A stretch of DNA of 64,000 nt from Candidatus Woesearchaeota archaeon. Lineage in GTDB: Archaea; Nanobdellota; Nanobdellia; Woesearchaeales; GW2011-AR15. This document shows positions 25,438 through 34,027 of this stretch, piece after piece. Below the pieces are notes generated by a model that was given only the letters and a program-made list of their open reading frames with translations, was not told where the DNA came from and did not search any database. The DNA lies in NCBI GenBank assembly GCA_016928835.1, contig JAFGJW010000006.1, positions 244,191 through 308,190 of the forward strand, written 5' to 3'. The position numbers and the translations under genes were made by a program. Positions within the stretch are counted from its first letter, which is position 1; each line of letters begins with the position of its first letter.

Positions 25438-26938
25438 TAAATTCAGTACAAAAAAAGTACTTGTTTTAGGGGATGTGATGCTGGACAAATACATATACGG
25501 TCAGACAACAAGGATCTCGCCAGAAGCGCCGGTTCCTATTGTCTGGATTACTAATGAGGAGAATGTTCCTGGTGGGGCGAGCAATGTTGCTAATAATCTC
25601 ACTTCGCTGGGCAGCAGAGTGTGTATTGCAGGAGTTATTGGCAGGGACAAGGACGGCAGAGTTTTAGAGAAGATCCTCAAAAACAAGCATATTGACACTT
25701 CACTGATATTTGAGGATGAAACAAGACCTACAACAGTGAAGCAGAGGATAATTTCGGGCAATAATTTCCAGTTACTTAGATTAGATTACGAGAAAACAAC
25801 AGAGATTTCACAGGATTTACAGAACAAGATGTTTAATAAAATCAAACAAACAATAAAGGGCTATGATGCTGTTGTAATTAGCGATTACGGAAAGGGAGTA
25901 ATCACAGAAGAACTTACTAAGAAAACCATCAGTCTAGCCAGATCCAATAACAAGCTAGTTATTGTAGACGGCAAGCCAGGCAATGTTCACTATTTCAAGG
26001 GATGTACTTTAATCACACCAAATCTCAGGGAAGCAATTGCAATGAGTGGTATACAGCAGGACATTCTTGAAATGGGAAGAAGACTTGTGAAGATGCTTGA
26101 TTCTGATGTTTTTATTACCCGCGGCCCAGAAGGCATCTCTGTTTTTAATAAAAAAGGAGACCATAGTCATGTGCCTCCGCTTAAAATAACAAAGATTTTT
26201 GATGTTACAGGAGCAGGAGACACTGTTGTTGCAGTCTCTACTCTCGGACTTATTAGTGATTTATCACTCATTGAATCTGCCAGACTCGCAAATTATGCTG
26301 CCGGCTTAGTAGTCCAGAAGCCAGGTACTTCTACTGTTACACCAGAAGAATTAAAAGGCACGTATGAAGAAGAGATAAGCCAGTATCTAAGAGAAAGTAT
26401 AGAGGTTAAGCAAAAGATAATTGTGGGGCAACTCAATAAAATAAAAAAAGCCGCACATCTATTTACACAGGCATATGCTAAAGGCAATAAAGTAATAGCA
26501 TTCGGCAACGGCGGCTCTGCTTCTGATGCCCAGCACTTGGTGGGGGAACTTGTAGGAAGATTTAAGATAGAACGAAGAGGACTGCCAGCTATTGCTCTTA
26601 CTACAGACTCTAGTGTTGTTACAGCTATTGCAAATGATTATGGCTATGAGAAGGTATTTGAAAGACAGGTGGAGGCAAATGCTGTCAAGGGAGACGTTGT
26701 TGTCGCAATATCAACGAGCGGGAATTCTCCAAATGTCCTTTTTGCCGTTGAAAAAGCAAAAAAAATCGGCTGTAAAACAATTGGACTAACAGGTAAAGAA
26801 GGCGGACAACTGTCAAAGATATGCGATGTCTCTATTGTTGTACCCTCTAGCAACACTCCAAGAATCCAAGAAGCACACATTGCCATAATCCATATAATAT
26901 GCGAGCTTCTTGATAAAGAGCTGGCAAAAAATGAATAA
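25418..26938 (+). CDS. Fused heptose-7-phosphate kinase (HldA) and sedoheptulose-7-phosphate isomerase (GmhA)
   Basis: 506 residues from ATG 25418 (a start 12 bases upstream is also open). Residues 1-315 form a ribokinase/PfkB kinase with GGASNVANNLTSLG near 50 and the catalytic motif DVTGAGDT near 260. Residues about 320-506 form a SIS-domain isomerase with FGNGGSASDAQHLVGE, 'AISTSGNSPNV' and the metal-site segment IQEAHIAIIH, as in GmhA. Together they turn sedoheptulose-7-phosphate into heptose-7-phosphate and then heptose-1,7-bisphosphate. The fusion puts steps one and two on one chain. The gene overlaps the transferase by 20 bases and GmhB by 8. Confidence 0.92.
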   Translation: MKINVIDKFSTKKVLVLGDVMLDKYIYGQTTRISPEAPVPIVWITNEENVPGGASNVANNLTSLGSRVCIAGVIGRDKDGRVLEKILKNKHIDTSLIFEDETRPTTVKQRIISGNNFQLLRLDYEKTTEISQDLQNKMFNKIKQTIKGYDAVVISDYGKGVITEELTKKTISLARSNNKLVIVDGKPGNVHYFKGCTLITPNLREAIAMSGIQQDILEMGRRLVKMLDSDVFITRGPEGISVFNKKGDHSHVPPLKITKIFDVTGAGDTVVAVSTLGLISDLSLIESARLANYAAGLVVQKPGTSTVTPEELKGTYEEEISQYLRESIEVKQKIIVGQLNKIKKAAHLFTQAYAKGNKVIAFGNGGSASDAQHLVGELVGRFKIERRGLPAIALTTDSSVVTAIANDYGYEKVFERQVEANAVKGDVVVAISTSGNSPNVLFAVEKAKKIGCKTIGLTGKEGGQLSKICDVSIVVPSSNTPRIQEAHIAIIHIICELLDKELAKNE

Positions 26939-27461
26939 GGCAGTTTTTCTTGACAGAGATGGCACAATCAACGTTGACAAAGGTTATGTTTACAAGAAGG
27001 AAGATTTAGAGTTTCTGCCAAATGCAGTAAATGGGCTGAAAAACATACAGCAACTAGGGTTTAAGCTGATAATAATCACTAATCAGTCCGGAATAGGTAA
27101 GGGTTATTACTCTGAAAAAGAGTATAGAATATTCATGAACGAGCTTTATAAAAAACTTGGTGAAAAAGGAGTTAAAATTGAAGCTGACTACTATTGTAAG
27201 CATGCACCTGAAAAAAAGTGCAGTTGCAGAAAACCAAACACAAAGATGATTGAAAATGCTGTAAAGGCGCATTGGATTGATAAACCAAACTCCTATTTTA
27301 TCGGGGACAAAACAGCAGACATCCTTGCAGGAAAGAACGCCAGGTTAAGGACAATTTTAGTATTAACAGGCAAGGCAGGAAAAGATGGAAAATATCAAAT
27401 CAAGCCAGATTATATATGCAGAAATCTCAAAGAGGCAAGTCAAATAATAGAAAAGTCATAG
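26931..27461 (+). CDS. gmhB: D,D-heptose 1,7-bisphosphate phosphatase (GmhB-like HAD)
   Basis: 176 residues from ATG 26931, which overlaps the preceding stop; a TTG start at 26910 is less likely. It is a HAD phosphatase with DRDGT (near residue 9-13), the second motif IITNQSGIGKG, a zinc loop YYCKHAPEKKCSCRKP and the last motif FIGDKTADILAGKNA. GmhB removes one phosphate from heptose-1,7-bisphosphate. It closes the heptose operon and completes the pathway in this archaeon. Confidence 0.92.
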   Translation: MNKAVFLDRDGTINVDKGYVYKKEDLEFLPNAVNGLKNIQQLGFKLIIITNQSGIGKGYYSEKEYRIFMNELYKKLGEKGVKIEADYYCKHAPEKKCSCRKPNTKMIENAVKAHWIDKPNSYFIGDKTADILAGKNARLRTILVLTGKAGKDGKYQIKPDYICRNLKEASQIIEKS

Positions 27462-27485
27462 ATTAAGCATAACATGTCCCTAGTA

Positions 27486-28583
27486 TTATTCTTCTTTGAG
27501 CAATTCTACTGCTTTTTTAAAGACTTCTCTAGGAGAGATGTCTCTCATAATCTTCAAGTCAGCTTCAAAATTTTTATTCCGAAGATAGTTCAGTGTGTTT
27601 TCCTGCGTGTTTTTAAAGATAGTGATTGTTTTCCCGTATCCTCTTGGTCCGGCTTGCAAGGGGCTGCTCGCACCAAAAATAACAAGTGTCTTTGTGCCCA
27701 CACTAGAAGAGAAGTGAGCAAGTCCAGAATCATTTCCAATAAAGAGATCACTAAGTTTAAGTATTGCACCAACTTCACTTAATGACAGTTTCCCGCAGAG
27801 ATTAATTACCTTTTTATCTATACACGCTAACTGCTTATTATATTCATACTCTTCTTTTGATCCTAATAGGAAAATAAGAGCATCAAATTCTTTCCTCAAT
27901 TTAATAATCAGTTGTTTAAAATGGTCAGGTGGCCAATTACGCCATACTGCTTTAGACTGGGAGTGAACACATATTGCTGTCTCTATTTTGGGTGATATTC
28001 CTAGTAAACTCAACTGTTTCCTTACTTTATTAATGTCCTTTTTTGAGACTTTTTTAATACAGACTGTGTCCTTTTTTGCAAAAGGTATTTCCGCCACTCG
28101 CAGCAAATCAAGATATGATTCAATTATATGTCGGTCATAATAACCATCATAAGAAAGCTTGCTTGGAGTTTTTTTTGTCAACAGAAAACTGAAGAGAGAA
28201 CCACTATAAGTATAACCAATCCTTCGCCGGATTCCTGCAAGCACGGGTATAAGATGCATAAAGAAAAAATTGGGGTATATGATAAAACATGTGTCAAAAT
28301 TCCGCTTTTTTATTCTCACAATTATTTTTGAAAACATTTTTAGATATGTTATGGCTTTAGAAAATTTATTTATTTCTGGGTCGCCTATTTTAGTTAATTC
28401 TCCTACTTCAATGATTTCATTGATTTCATTATTATCTTTCCAGAGTTCTTTGCTCATTCCATCTGCTGTTACAGCGATAAATGCTGTACCATAATTTTTC
28501 CTCAGAATATTGAAAAAAGACAACAGAAGAATTGAGTCCCCTATGGTGTTTGGAACCAGATTTAAGATTAGAATCCTCTTCAT
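27486..28583 (-). CDS. GT9-family (heptosyltransferase-like) glycosyltransferase
   Basis: 365 residues with the GT-B fold of LPS heptosyltransferases. The N-terminus reads NLVPNTIGDSILLLSFF (the family's glycine-Asp loop), the middle has 'GIRRRIGYTYSG', and the donor site is GNDSGLAHFSSSVGTKTLVIFGAS (about residues 288-310). GT9 enzymes use ADP-heptose or UDP/GDP sugars. The gene faces the heptose operon tail to tail, 24 bases apart, so it is the obvious consumer of ADP-heptose. It has no signal peptide and probably acts at the inner membrane face. Confidence 0.88.
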   Translation of the reverse strand: MKRILILNLVPNTIGDSILLLSFFNILRKNYGTAFIAVTADGMSKELWKDNNEINEIIEVGELTKIGDPEINKFSKAITYLKMFSKIIVRIKKRNFDTCFIIYPNFFFMHLIPVLAGIRRRIGYTYSGSLFSFLLTKKTPSKLSYDGYYDRHIIESYLDLLRVAEIPFAKKDTVCIKKVSKKDINKVRKQLSLLGISPKIETAICVHSQSKAVWRNWPPDHFKQLIIKLRKEFDALIFLLGSKEEYEYNKQLACIDKKVINLCGKLSLSEVGAILKLSDLFIGNDSGLAHFSSSVGTKTLVIFGASSPLQAGPRGYGKTITIFKNTQENTLNYLRNKNFEADLKIMRDISPREVFKKAVELLKEE

Positions 28584-28670
28584 GCATTATCAGAAGTATT
28601 GAAAAATATAAAAGGTTTTTGTTCACTGTTTAAGCTATGCAAGCAGCAAAGAAAAGCATTAATATGGAAA

Positions 28671-29858
28671 TTAGTACAAACTTTTTTTTTCTGATATTAA
28701 AACAGGCCCCTCTATTTCGGCCGCTGTTTTATAGGCACTTAGTACTTCTTCAGGTGTGTTAGGAGTATAAACCGGAAAAGAAAAAAATCTTTTAAAGATA
28801 TCACTATAATCTTGTGTGTGTGTCAGGCCCGCATAAAAGGGTTTTATCCCCCCCACAACTGCCCTAATAATAACTGGCATTTTGAACTCACCCTCTGAAA
28901 TAATGTGGACTTTACTCAATTGGTGCACGAGTATATCTATAGCCGTCAGAACAAAATCATGCCTTTCAAAAAAAAGTACGGGCTTGAATCCCTCAAGCGA
29001 CATTCCCATAGCTAAGCCCGACATAAGATTTTCTGCTAAGGGCGTCTCAATCCTTTGTTCTTCAGGTATGTTAACAAGAGTGCCATATGCTGAACCATAC
29101 CTAACATTGTAACCCACAAAATAGGTATTGCTATCTTTTGATAGAATTTCCATTGATTTTTTAACTGCGTCTTTATAATTCAAGCTGTTGTGGATTTCTT
29201 CGATTTTTTGAGGAACCTGTTTCCTTTGAGGAAGCTTTGCTATTCTCGGTTCTCTCTCAAAATTAATCCATTTTCCGCTTCCGCTTCCACCGTGAGGATA
29301 TGTTGGTTCATAGCTGTATTTGATAACACAGTCAGGCCATTTAGGAGTGAATATACCTCGTCGGTCTTTTTTTGTGGAGCTAACAGACCGATCATTGTCT
29401 TCAATAATAAAGGTACACGGTAGATCCCAGCCTTGCACATACGCTACAGCTTCATAGAAGTTGCCTTCGTCTTCTGCACCATCTCCAACAAAACACCAGA
29501 CTTTATTCTTGCTTTTTTTCTTTTTTAAAGCCCAGGCCACTCCGGCGGCTATTGCAGGCGTGCCTGCCACAATAGAGGAACTATAAAAGTTCAGTTTCCT
29601 GTCAAAGACAAACATACTTTTACCCTCTAAAATAAACTTCTTCAATTTATCTGGGCTGCCGCCGCACAGCAGAAAATGATAATGGTTTCTGTGTGTGGAG
29701 AAGACATAGTCCCCCTCATTAACTTCCTCAAATATTTTTAGGAGCTCGTCTTCGTTTCCTCCTGATAAATGTATTAAATAAGGTATGTGGCCTTGATCAA
29801 ATAATTCTGCGATTTCTCTCTCAAACCGAATGAGTTCTTGTTGTGTTATTTTTTTCAT
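28671..29858 (-). CDS. Minimal fused TPP-dependent dehydrogenase E1 (alpha + beta) protein
   Basis: 395 residues in which both halves of a thiamine-diphosphate E1 enzyme are fused. Residues about 1-215 are an E1-alpha-like TPP domain with GDGAEDEGNFYEA and a closing EDND, as in the TPP/Mg motif. Residues about 220-395 are an E1-beta-like pyrimidine domain with the activating Glu in PLAENLMSGLAMG and 'THTQDYSDIFKRF'. The beta C-terminal domain is absent and alpha is shortened, since separate subunits would total about 650-680 residues. It should decarboxylate or transfer a two-carbon unit of a keto acid or ketose. Its place beside a GT9, a radical SAM enzyme and an SDR points to sugar modification, not central metabolism. 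Confidence 0.82.
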   Translation of the reverse strand: MKKITQQELIRFEREIAELFDQGHIPYLIHLSGGNEDELLKIFEEVNEGDYVFSTHRNHYHFLLCGGSPDKLKKFILEGKSMFVFDRKLNFYSSSIVAGTPAIAAGVAWALKKKKSKNKVWCFVGDGAEDEGNFYEAVAYVQGWDLPCTFIIEDNDRSVSSTKKDRRGIFTPKWPDCVIKYSYEPTYPHGGSGSGKWINFEREPRIAKLPQRKQVPQKIEEIHNSLNYKDAVKKSMEILSKDSNTYFVGYNVRYGSAYGTLVNIPEEQRIETPLAENLMSGLAMGMSLEGFKPVLFFERHDFVLTAIDILVHQLSKVHIISEGEFKMPVIIRAVVGGIKPFYAGLTHTQDYSDIFKRFFSFPVYTPNTPEEVLSAYKTAAEIEGPVLISEKKSLY

Positions 29859-29973
29859 TTTGATAAGGGTGCCTGCTCCTAACCAGGTTCATTTCTATTC
29901 TCCTATCCTAGAAAAGACAGGAGTTGATCTGGGCCTTATTGGAGATATAACAATATCCAGTACATTTAAAAAC

Positions 29974-31074
29974 CTATGGAAATCCCGCTACATTTGGGTC
30001 ATAACAAGATATCATTTCATGATAAAGTATATTTTTCTCATCATTTGCGCATTCATGATTACAGCTTTTTCTTGGATTAAATGATTTCATTGTATGAGCT
30101 ACCTCTTCACTAAACCACAATTCTTTGAATCTTTTGTTCATAATGGAGCCTAAACAACCTGTTGGATCATAAGCCTTATTATGGCAAAAATATACTTTAC
30201 TGTCTGCTGCAATAACTGGAACAACCTGTAAAAATAGGCAACGATCATAAAATCTTTTATTCCTTCCAGATGCCTCAAAATAATTACTATAGGAACTACC
30301 TACTTCAAAACTCTCATCTGATAATTCCCTTTTTGCACAATCTATCTGCTTTATTGCCTCATTTCTAAACGAGCGATGATATTCTTCAAATTTTTTGGTC
30401 CACATAGCACTAAACCTAATATTATCAGCACCTAAGTTCTTATAAAACTTCGCTGCTTCAAATATCTGATGTTGATTATACTCGTGAATCACAAAATTTA
30501 TTCCCAGAGAACATCCTAACTCTTTTTTTTTTGCAAAGTTTCGGATATTTTGTTTTATCTGAAAAAACATTTTTTCCGGCAGTTGTCTTGTTTTTGAGAA
30601 GATCTTCTCGTCACAATAATCCACAGAAATTCTTATCCAGGAACTATGTCCCAATAGCCTTGCCACCTCACCTTCTAAAAGCTGACCGTTAGTAATTATT
30701 GATAGTTTGATTTTTTTTTCCAAAATCCTTTTTAAGGTAGGGATAATGTGCTTGTATACTAATGGCTCTCCTCCTCCGGAGAGGGTTACTGCCTTGATAC
30801 CCATCTCCTTAAAATCTTCCAGTATCTCCTTCATTTTTTCCCAAGATATCTCATCATTAGTGTCGATATTGTCATGTATCCCTGAAAAAGAGGGATTATA
30901 CACGCAGAAAAAACAGCGATGATTGCATTTATTGGTGGGTTTCAATCTGATGTATATTGGTGCAGTTATTTCTCCCTTAACAAAAGACAATAATTTTTCA
31001 GGATGCCAGACTATTTTTAATTTAGAATACTTGCCGCTCTTCATGCCCTGATTATAATTAATTTTTTTAGCCAT
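29974..31074 (-). CDS. Radical SAM protein with SPASM-like C-terminus
   Basis: 366 residues. The [4Fe-4S] S-adenosylmethionine motif C50-x3-C54-x2-C57 (CNHRCFFC) is intact, followed by the TLSGGGEPL glycine block. The C-terminal third has a Cys set (CLFLQVVP...VYFCHNKAYDPTGCLG... and CNHECAN) that resembles a SPASM auxiliary-cluster domain. It overlaps the upstream SDR by 8 bases and precedes the fused E1 gene by 115 bases. A 5'-deoxyadenosyl radical reaction on a sugar or peptide is expected, with substrate unknown. Confidence 0.87.
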   Translation of the reverse strand: MAKKINYNQGMKSGKYSKLKIVWHPEKLLSFVKGEITAPIYIRLKPTNKCNHRCFFCVYNPSFSGIHDNIDTNDEISWEKMKEILEDFKEMGIKAVTLSGGGEPLVYKHIIPTLKRILEKKIKLSIITNGQLLEGEVARLLGHSSWIRISVDYCDEKIFSKTRQLPEKMFFQIKQNIRNFAKKKELGCSLGINFVIHEYNQHQIFEAAKFYKNLGADNIRFSAMWTKKFEEYHRSFRNEAIKQIDCAKRELSDESFEVGSSYSNYFEASGRNKRFYDRCLFLQVVPVIAADSKVYFCHNKAYDPTGCLGSIMNKRFKELWFSEEVAHTMKSFNPRKSCNHECANDEKNILYHEMISCYDPNVAGFP

Positions 31075-31756
31075 ATTTCCTTCTTAATAGCTGGATCTCG
31101 CTCACATATACACTCTCATTTTCTGTGCATAGTTGTGAAATCAGCTTGGCTGCCTCCTCTGGTTTAATCAAAAGGTCTTGGTCCTTTCTTTGGAAAGTCA
31201 TTTTAGTAGCCATTGCTGCTAAATAAACATCTGTAATTCTAATGCCTTTGCTGAGAACTTCCAACTTAAGGGAATTTGAAAACCCTTTTAATGCATGCTT
31301 ACTTGCGGAGTATAGTGTTTCACCATAGCTCCCTTTTTGACCTGCTAGGGAGTTAATATTAATGATAAGACCTTTGTTTTTCTCTAGGAAGTGGGGCAGA
31401 ATTCCCCTAACAAGCTTTACTTGAGAAATAAAATTTACTTCTACCATTGTGTGAATCTCATTTTCTTTCATATTTAGAAATTCGCAATTTAGATATTGAG
31501 CAGCATTATTTATGAGAATGTCAATATTGTTTTTTTTTGCTGCACTAACTAAAGTAGCAATAGTCTTTTCTGCGGTTAAGTCTCCTCTAACAATAATGTT
31601 TTCTGCACCGCGTTTTTCAATTTGTTTTTTTAGAGCATCCAGTGAAGACTTATCTCTTCCATGGGAGATAATTGTCCGGCCTTTGTCTGCCAGCACTAAA
31701 GCCAATTCCTTTCCAAGACCTTGGCTTGAGCCTGTTATCAAGATAGTGATTGGCAT
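31067..31756 (-). CDS. Short-chain dehydrogenase/reductase
   Basis: 229 residues, a classical SDR: cofactor loop TGSSQGLG at 8-15, NNAAQ near residue 85, a Ser in 'NINSLAGQKGSYG' and the catalytic Y-x3-K in YSASKHAL near 147. The basic residues after strand two (SHGRDKSS) suggest NADP preference. It heads the minus-strand set with the radical SAM enzyme, fused E1 and GT9. The direction and substrate of oxidation cannot be read from sequence. Confidence 0.9.
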   Translation of the reverse strand: MPITILITGSSQGLGKELALVLADKGRTIISHGRDKSSLDALKKQIEKRGAENIIVRGDLTAEKTIATLVSAAKKNNIDILINNAAQYLNCEFLNMKENEIHTMVEVNFISQVKLVRGILPHFLEKNKGLIININSLAGQKGSYGETLYSASKHALKGFSNSLKLEVLSKGIRITDVYLAAMATKMTFQRKDQDLLIKPEEAAKLISQLCTENESVYVSEIQLLRRKYG

Positions 31757-31887
31757 AGTGTATCAACTTTTCTTTATCATAGATAGTAGGTCATAATCAC
31801 AAAATACTTTTAAACTTTATGGAAATTTGGTTTGCAAATAGTAGCTAAACACAACTTTTTTATACTGTCACTCTAAATTACTTTTTT
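31757..31887. promoter_or_regulatory. Divergent promoter region
   Basis: 131 bases between the SDR and the CgeB-like glycosyltransferase, transcribed apart. AT-rich TATA-like sequences are present on both sides: TTTTAAACTTTAT near 31808 and TTTTTTATACTG near 31856, the latter about 30 bases before the ATG at 31888. Confidence 0.45.
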
Positions 31888-32856
31888 ATGAATATACTTA
31901 TTGTCGACTTAGCGGGGTGCAGAGAGCCAACACTTGGTTTCCAAATAAAATCTGCTTTTCTTGAGCTGGGATATAAAGTAAGGTCATTTAACTATAGAAA
32001 GTGGAAATTACAGCATTTTCCTGTCACAAATCTTGTATTAAATAAAATGATTGTTAATACAGCAGTCAAATGGCCTGCTGATTTTGTCCTGGTCAATAAA
32101 GGAGAAACACTTTTACCTGGCACAGTCACCAATATAAGTAGTCGGGGCATAACCACTGTAAACTGGAATCCTGATGAGCCTTTTGGCAAATTACAATCCT
32201 TTAACAAAATCAGAAACATAGAGGAATATGATGCTTTTTTTACATATGATAAACAGTATGTTAAAGAATTGAAAGAAGTAAATCCTCATTCTTACCACCT
32301 ACCGCCAGGAGCAGATCCAAATGGTGTATATAAGGAACAAATACCTTTGAAAAAAAGGAAGTATTCTGCTGATGTCTGCCTTGTTGGCACAGCCTATGCT
32401 AACCGGGTTGAACTGCTTAAGCAACTTAAGAAGTATCAAGTTAAAGTTGCGGGCCCGGGATGGTATAAAGCACCAGACAGAATAGCAAAAAGAGCCCTGC
32501 CTTTTGTCGATATCTACCAGATGGTTCAGCTCTTCAATAAGTCTAAGATTGTATTGAATCCTTATGGACAATCAAAACATTTTATTGTACCAAACCCAAG
32601 GACATTTGAGATTCCTGCCACAAGATCCTTCCAATTAACAGATATGCCTAGAGAAGTTAAACACTACTTTAGACCAAAGAAGGAGATTGTCGTGTACAAT
32701 GGTAAAGATGAGTTTAAGGAACTTGTTGATTATTATCTCGAGCATGATGAAGAGCGTGTTAAAATTGCACAGGCAGGCTATGAAAGGGTAATAAAAGAAC
32801 ACACAATGAAGCACAGGATACAGAAATTGTTGGGGATAGTTAAAAGACTAGAGTAA
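31888..32856 (+). CDS. CgeB/GT1_2-like glycosyltransferase
   Basis: 322 residues with GT-B layout. The N-terminal half shows the CgeB-like pattern (WPADFVLVNKGETLLPG, TVNWNPDEPFGKL, YDAFFTYDKQYVKEL). The C-terminal half is a glycosyltransferase 1_2 domain (GPGWYKAPDRIAKR, 'LNPYGQ', 'PNPRTFEIPATRSFQLTDMP', 'HTMKHRI'). It is cytoplasmic and transfers a sugar from a nucleotide donor. It converges with the zinc-ribbon epimerase (stops overlap by 9 bases). Confidence 0.85.
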   Translation: MNILIVDLAGCREPTLGFQIKSAFLELGYKVRSFNYRKWKLQHFPVTNLVLNKMIVNTAVKWPADFVLVNKGETLLPGTVTNISSRGITTVNWNPDEPFGKLQSFNKIRNIEEYDAFFTYDKQYVKELKEVNPHSYHLPPGADPNGVYKEQIPLKKRKYSADVCLVGTAYANRVELLKQLKKYQVKVAGPGWYKAPDRIAKRALPFVDIYQMVQLFNKSKIVLNPYGQSKHFIVPNPRTFEIPATRSFQLTDMPREVKHYFRPKKEIVVYNGKDEFKELVDYYLEHDEERVKIAQAGYERVIKEHTMKHRIQKLLGIVKRLE

Positions 32857-33966
32857 TCTCTTATTTTTTAATTCTTTGACCGCCTTATCAAATGTATCTT
32901 CTGATTCCTGGCTTTTGGACCAGGTTACTAATTCCTCCATACCTTCTTTAAGAGTAACTTTTGGAGCATATCCAAGCTTTGATTTAATCTTTGAGATATC
33001 TGCAAAACAATGTCTTATATCTCCCTTCCTATATTGCTGATTAATTTCTGGCTTTAATTTTGAACCAAAAATATTCAATAGTGTCTGAGCAACCTCATTT
33101 ATGGAGATTTGGTTGCCTGAGCCCACATTAAAGAGCTCATAATCAGCTGCTCTGGATTTCATGGCAAGCATGCACCCCCGGACAATATCATGAACACTGA
33201 CAAAGTCCCTGCTTTGTTTGCCATCTTCAAATATAGTTGGTGCATTATTATTTTTTATTCTGCTCATGAATATAGCTGCAACACCAGTATAAGGGTTGCT
33301 CAAACTCTGTCTTGGACCATATGTGTTAAAAAACCTTAATGCTACTGATGGGACACCATATGCTTTTCCCACATTTAATGTCAGCTCCTCTTGGTTCTTT
33401 TTTGTAATAGCATAAACACTGCTGTAAGATAGGTTTTTTGTTTCCGGGGTTGGGATAGGGGAGAGTATAGAACTGCAATCCGGGCAGGATAACTCCCATT
33501 GCCCTTTCTCTAAATCTTCGCTTTTCCTCTCAAGATTGTGAAATTCCTTATTGCATTGTTCACATTTGTAACTTCCCTCCCCATATATGCTCATGCTTGA
33601 CGCCACAATTACCTTTTTGACATTATGTTTTTCATTGGCTAACGCATGTAACAGGTTAGCAGTTCCCAGCTCGTTTGTCTCAACATATTCTCTTATCTGA
33701 TACATAGATTGGCCAACACCAACTCTTGCCGCGAAGTTAAAGAGTATATCAGAAATTACAACTTGCTCTTTCAGTTGGTTGTAGTTTCGAACATCACCCC
33801 TAATGAATTTTGCCATTGGATTTATGTGTTTAGGTGTTTTTTCTTGGTGGACTTGCGGTTCTAGGTTGTCAAATAATGTTACTTCATGTCCTTCTTCTAT
33901 TAGTTGGTCCGCTAGAAAAGAGCCGATAAAGCCCGCTCCGCCTGTAATCAGAACTTTGTGCATCAT
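32848..33966 (-). CDS. SDR sugar epimerase with zinc-ribbon insertion (dTDP-L-rhamnose 4-epimerase-like)
   Basis: 372 residues of an extended SDR: GGAGFIGS at 9-16, 'FNFAARVGVGQSMYQI' near 77-91, and catalytic Y185-x3-K189. After the SSMSIYGEG strand there is an insertion with C135-x2-C138 and C161-x2-C164 that can bind zinc. The same insertion and the 'GVGQSMY' segment mark dTDP-6-deoxy-L-talose-forming rhamnose 4-epimerases, so that activity is the best guess. No RmlC or RmlD gene is in the window, so whether dTDP-L-rhamnose is made is unknown. Confidence 0.82.
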   Translation of the reverse strand: MMHKVLITGGAGFIGSFLADQLIEEGHEVTLFDNLEPQVHQEKTPKHINPMAKFIRGDVRNYNQLKEQVVISDILFNFAARVGVGQSMYQIREYVETNELGTANLLHALANEKHNVKKVIVASSMSIYGEGSYKCEQCNKEFHNLERKSEDLEKGQWELSCPDCSSILSPIPTPETKNLSYSSVYAITKKNQEELTLNVGKAYGVPSVALRFFNTYGPRQSLSNPYTGVAAIFMSRIKNNNAPTIFEDGKQSRDFVSVHDIVRGCMLAMKSRAADYELFNVGSGNQISINEVAQTLLNIFGSKLKPEINQQYRKGDIRHCFADISKIKSKLGYAPKVTLKEGMEELVTWSKSQESEDTFDKAVKELKNKRLL

Positions 33967-34027
33967 TAGAAAATCTTAAAAAGGAGGAATATTTATAAAT
34001 GTTTCTTGGGGGAGAACAAGTAAGTAT

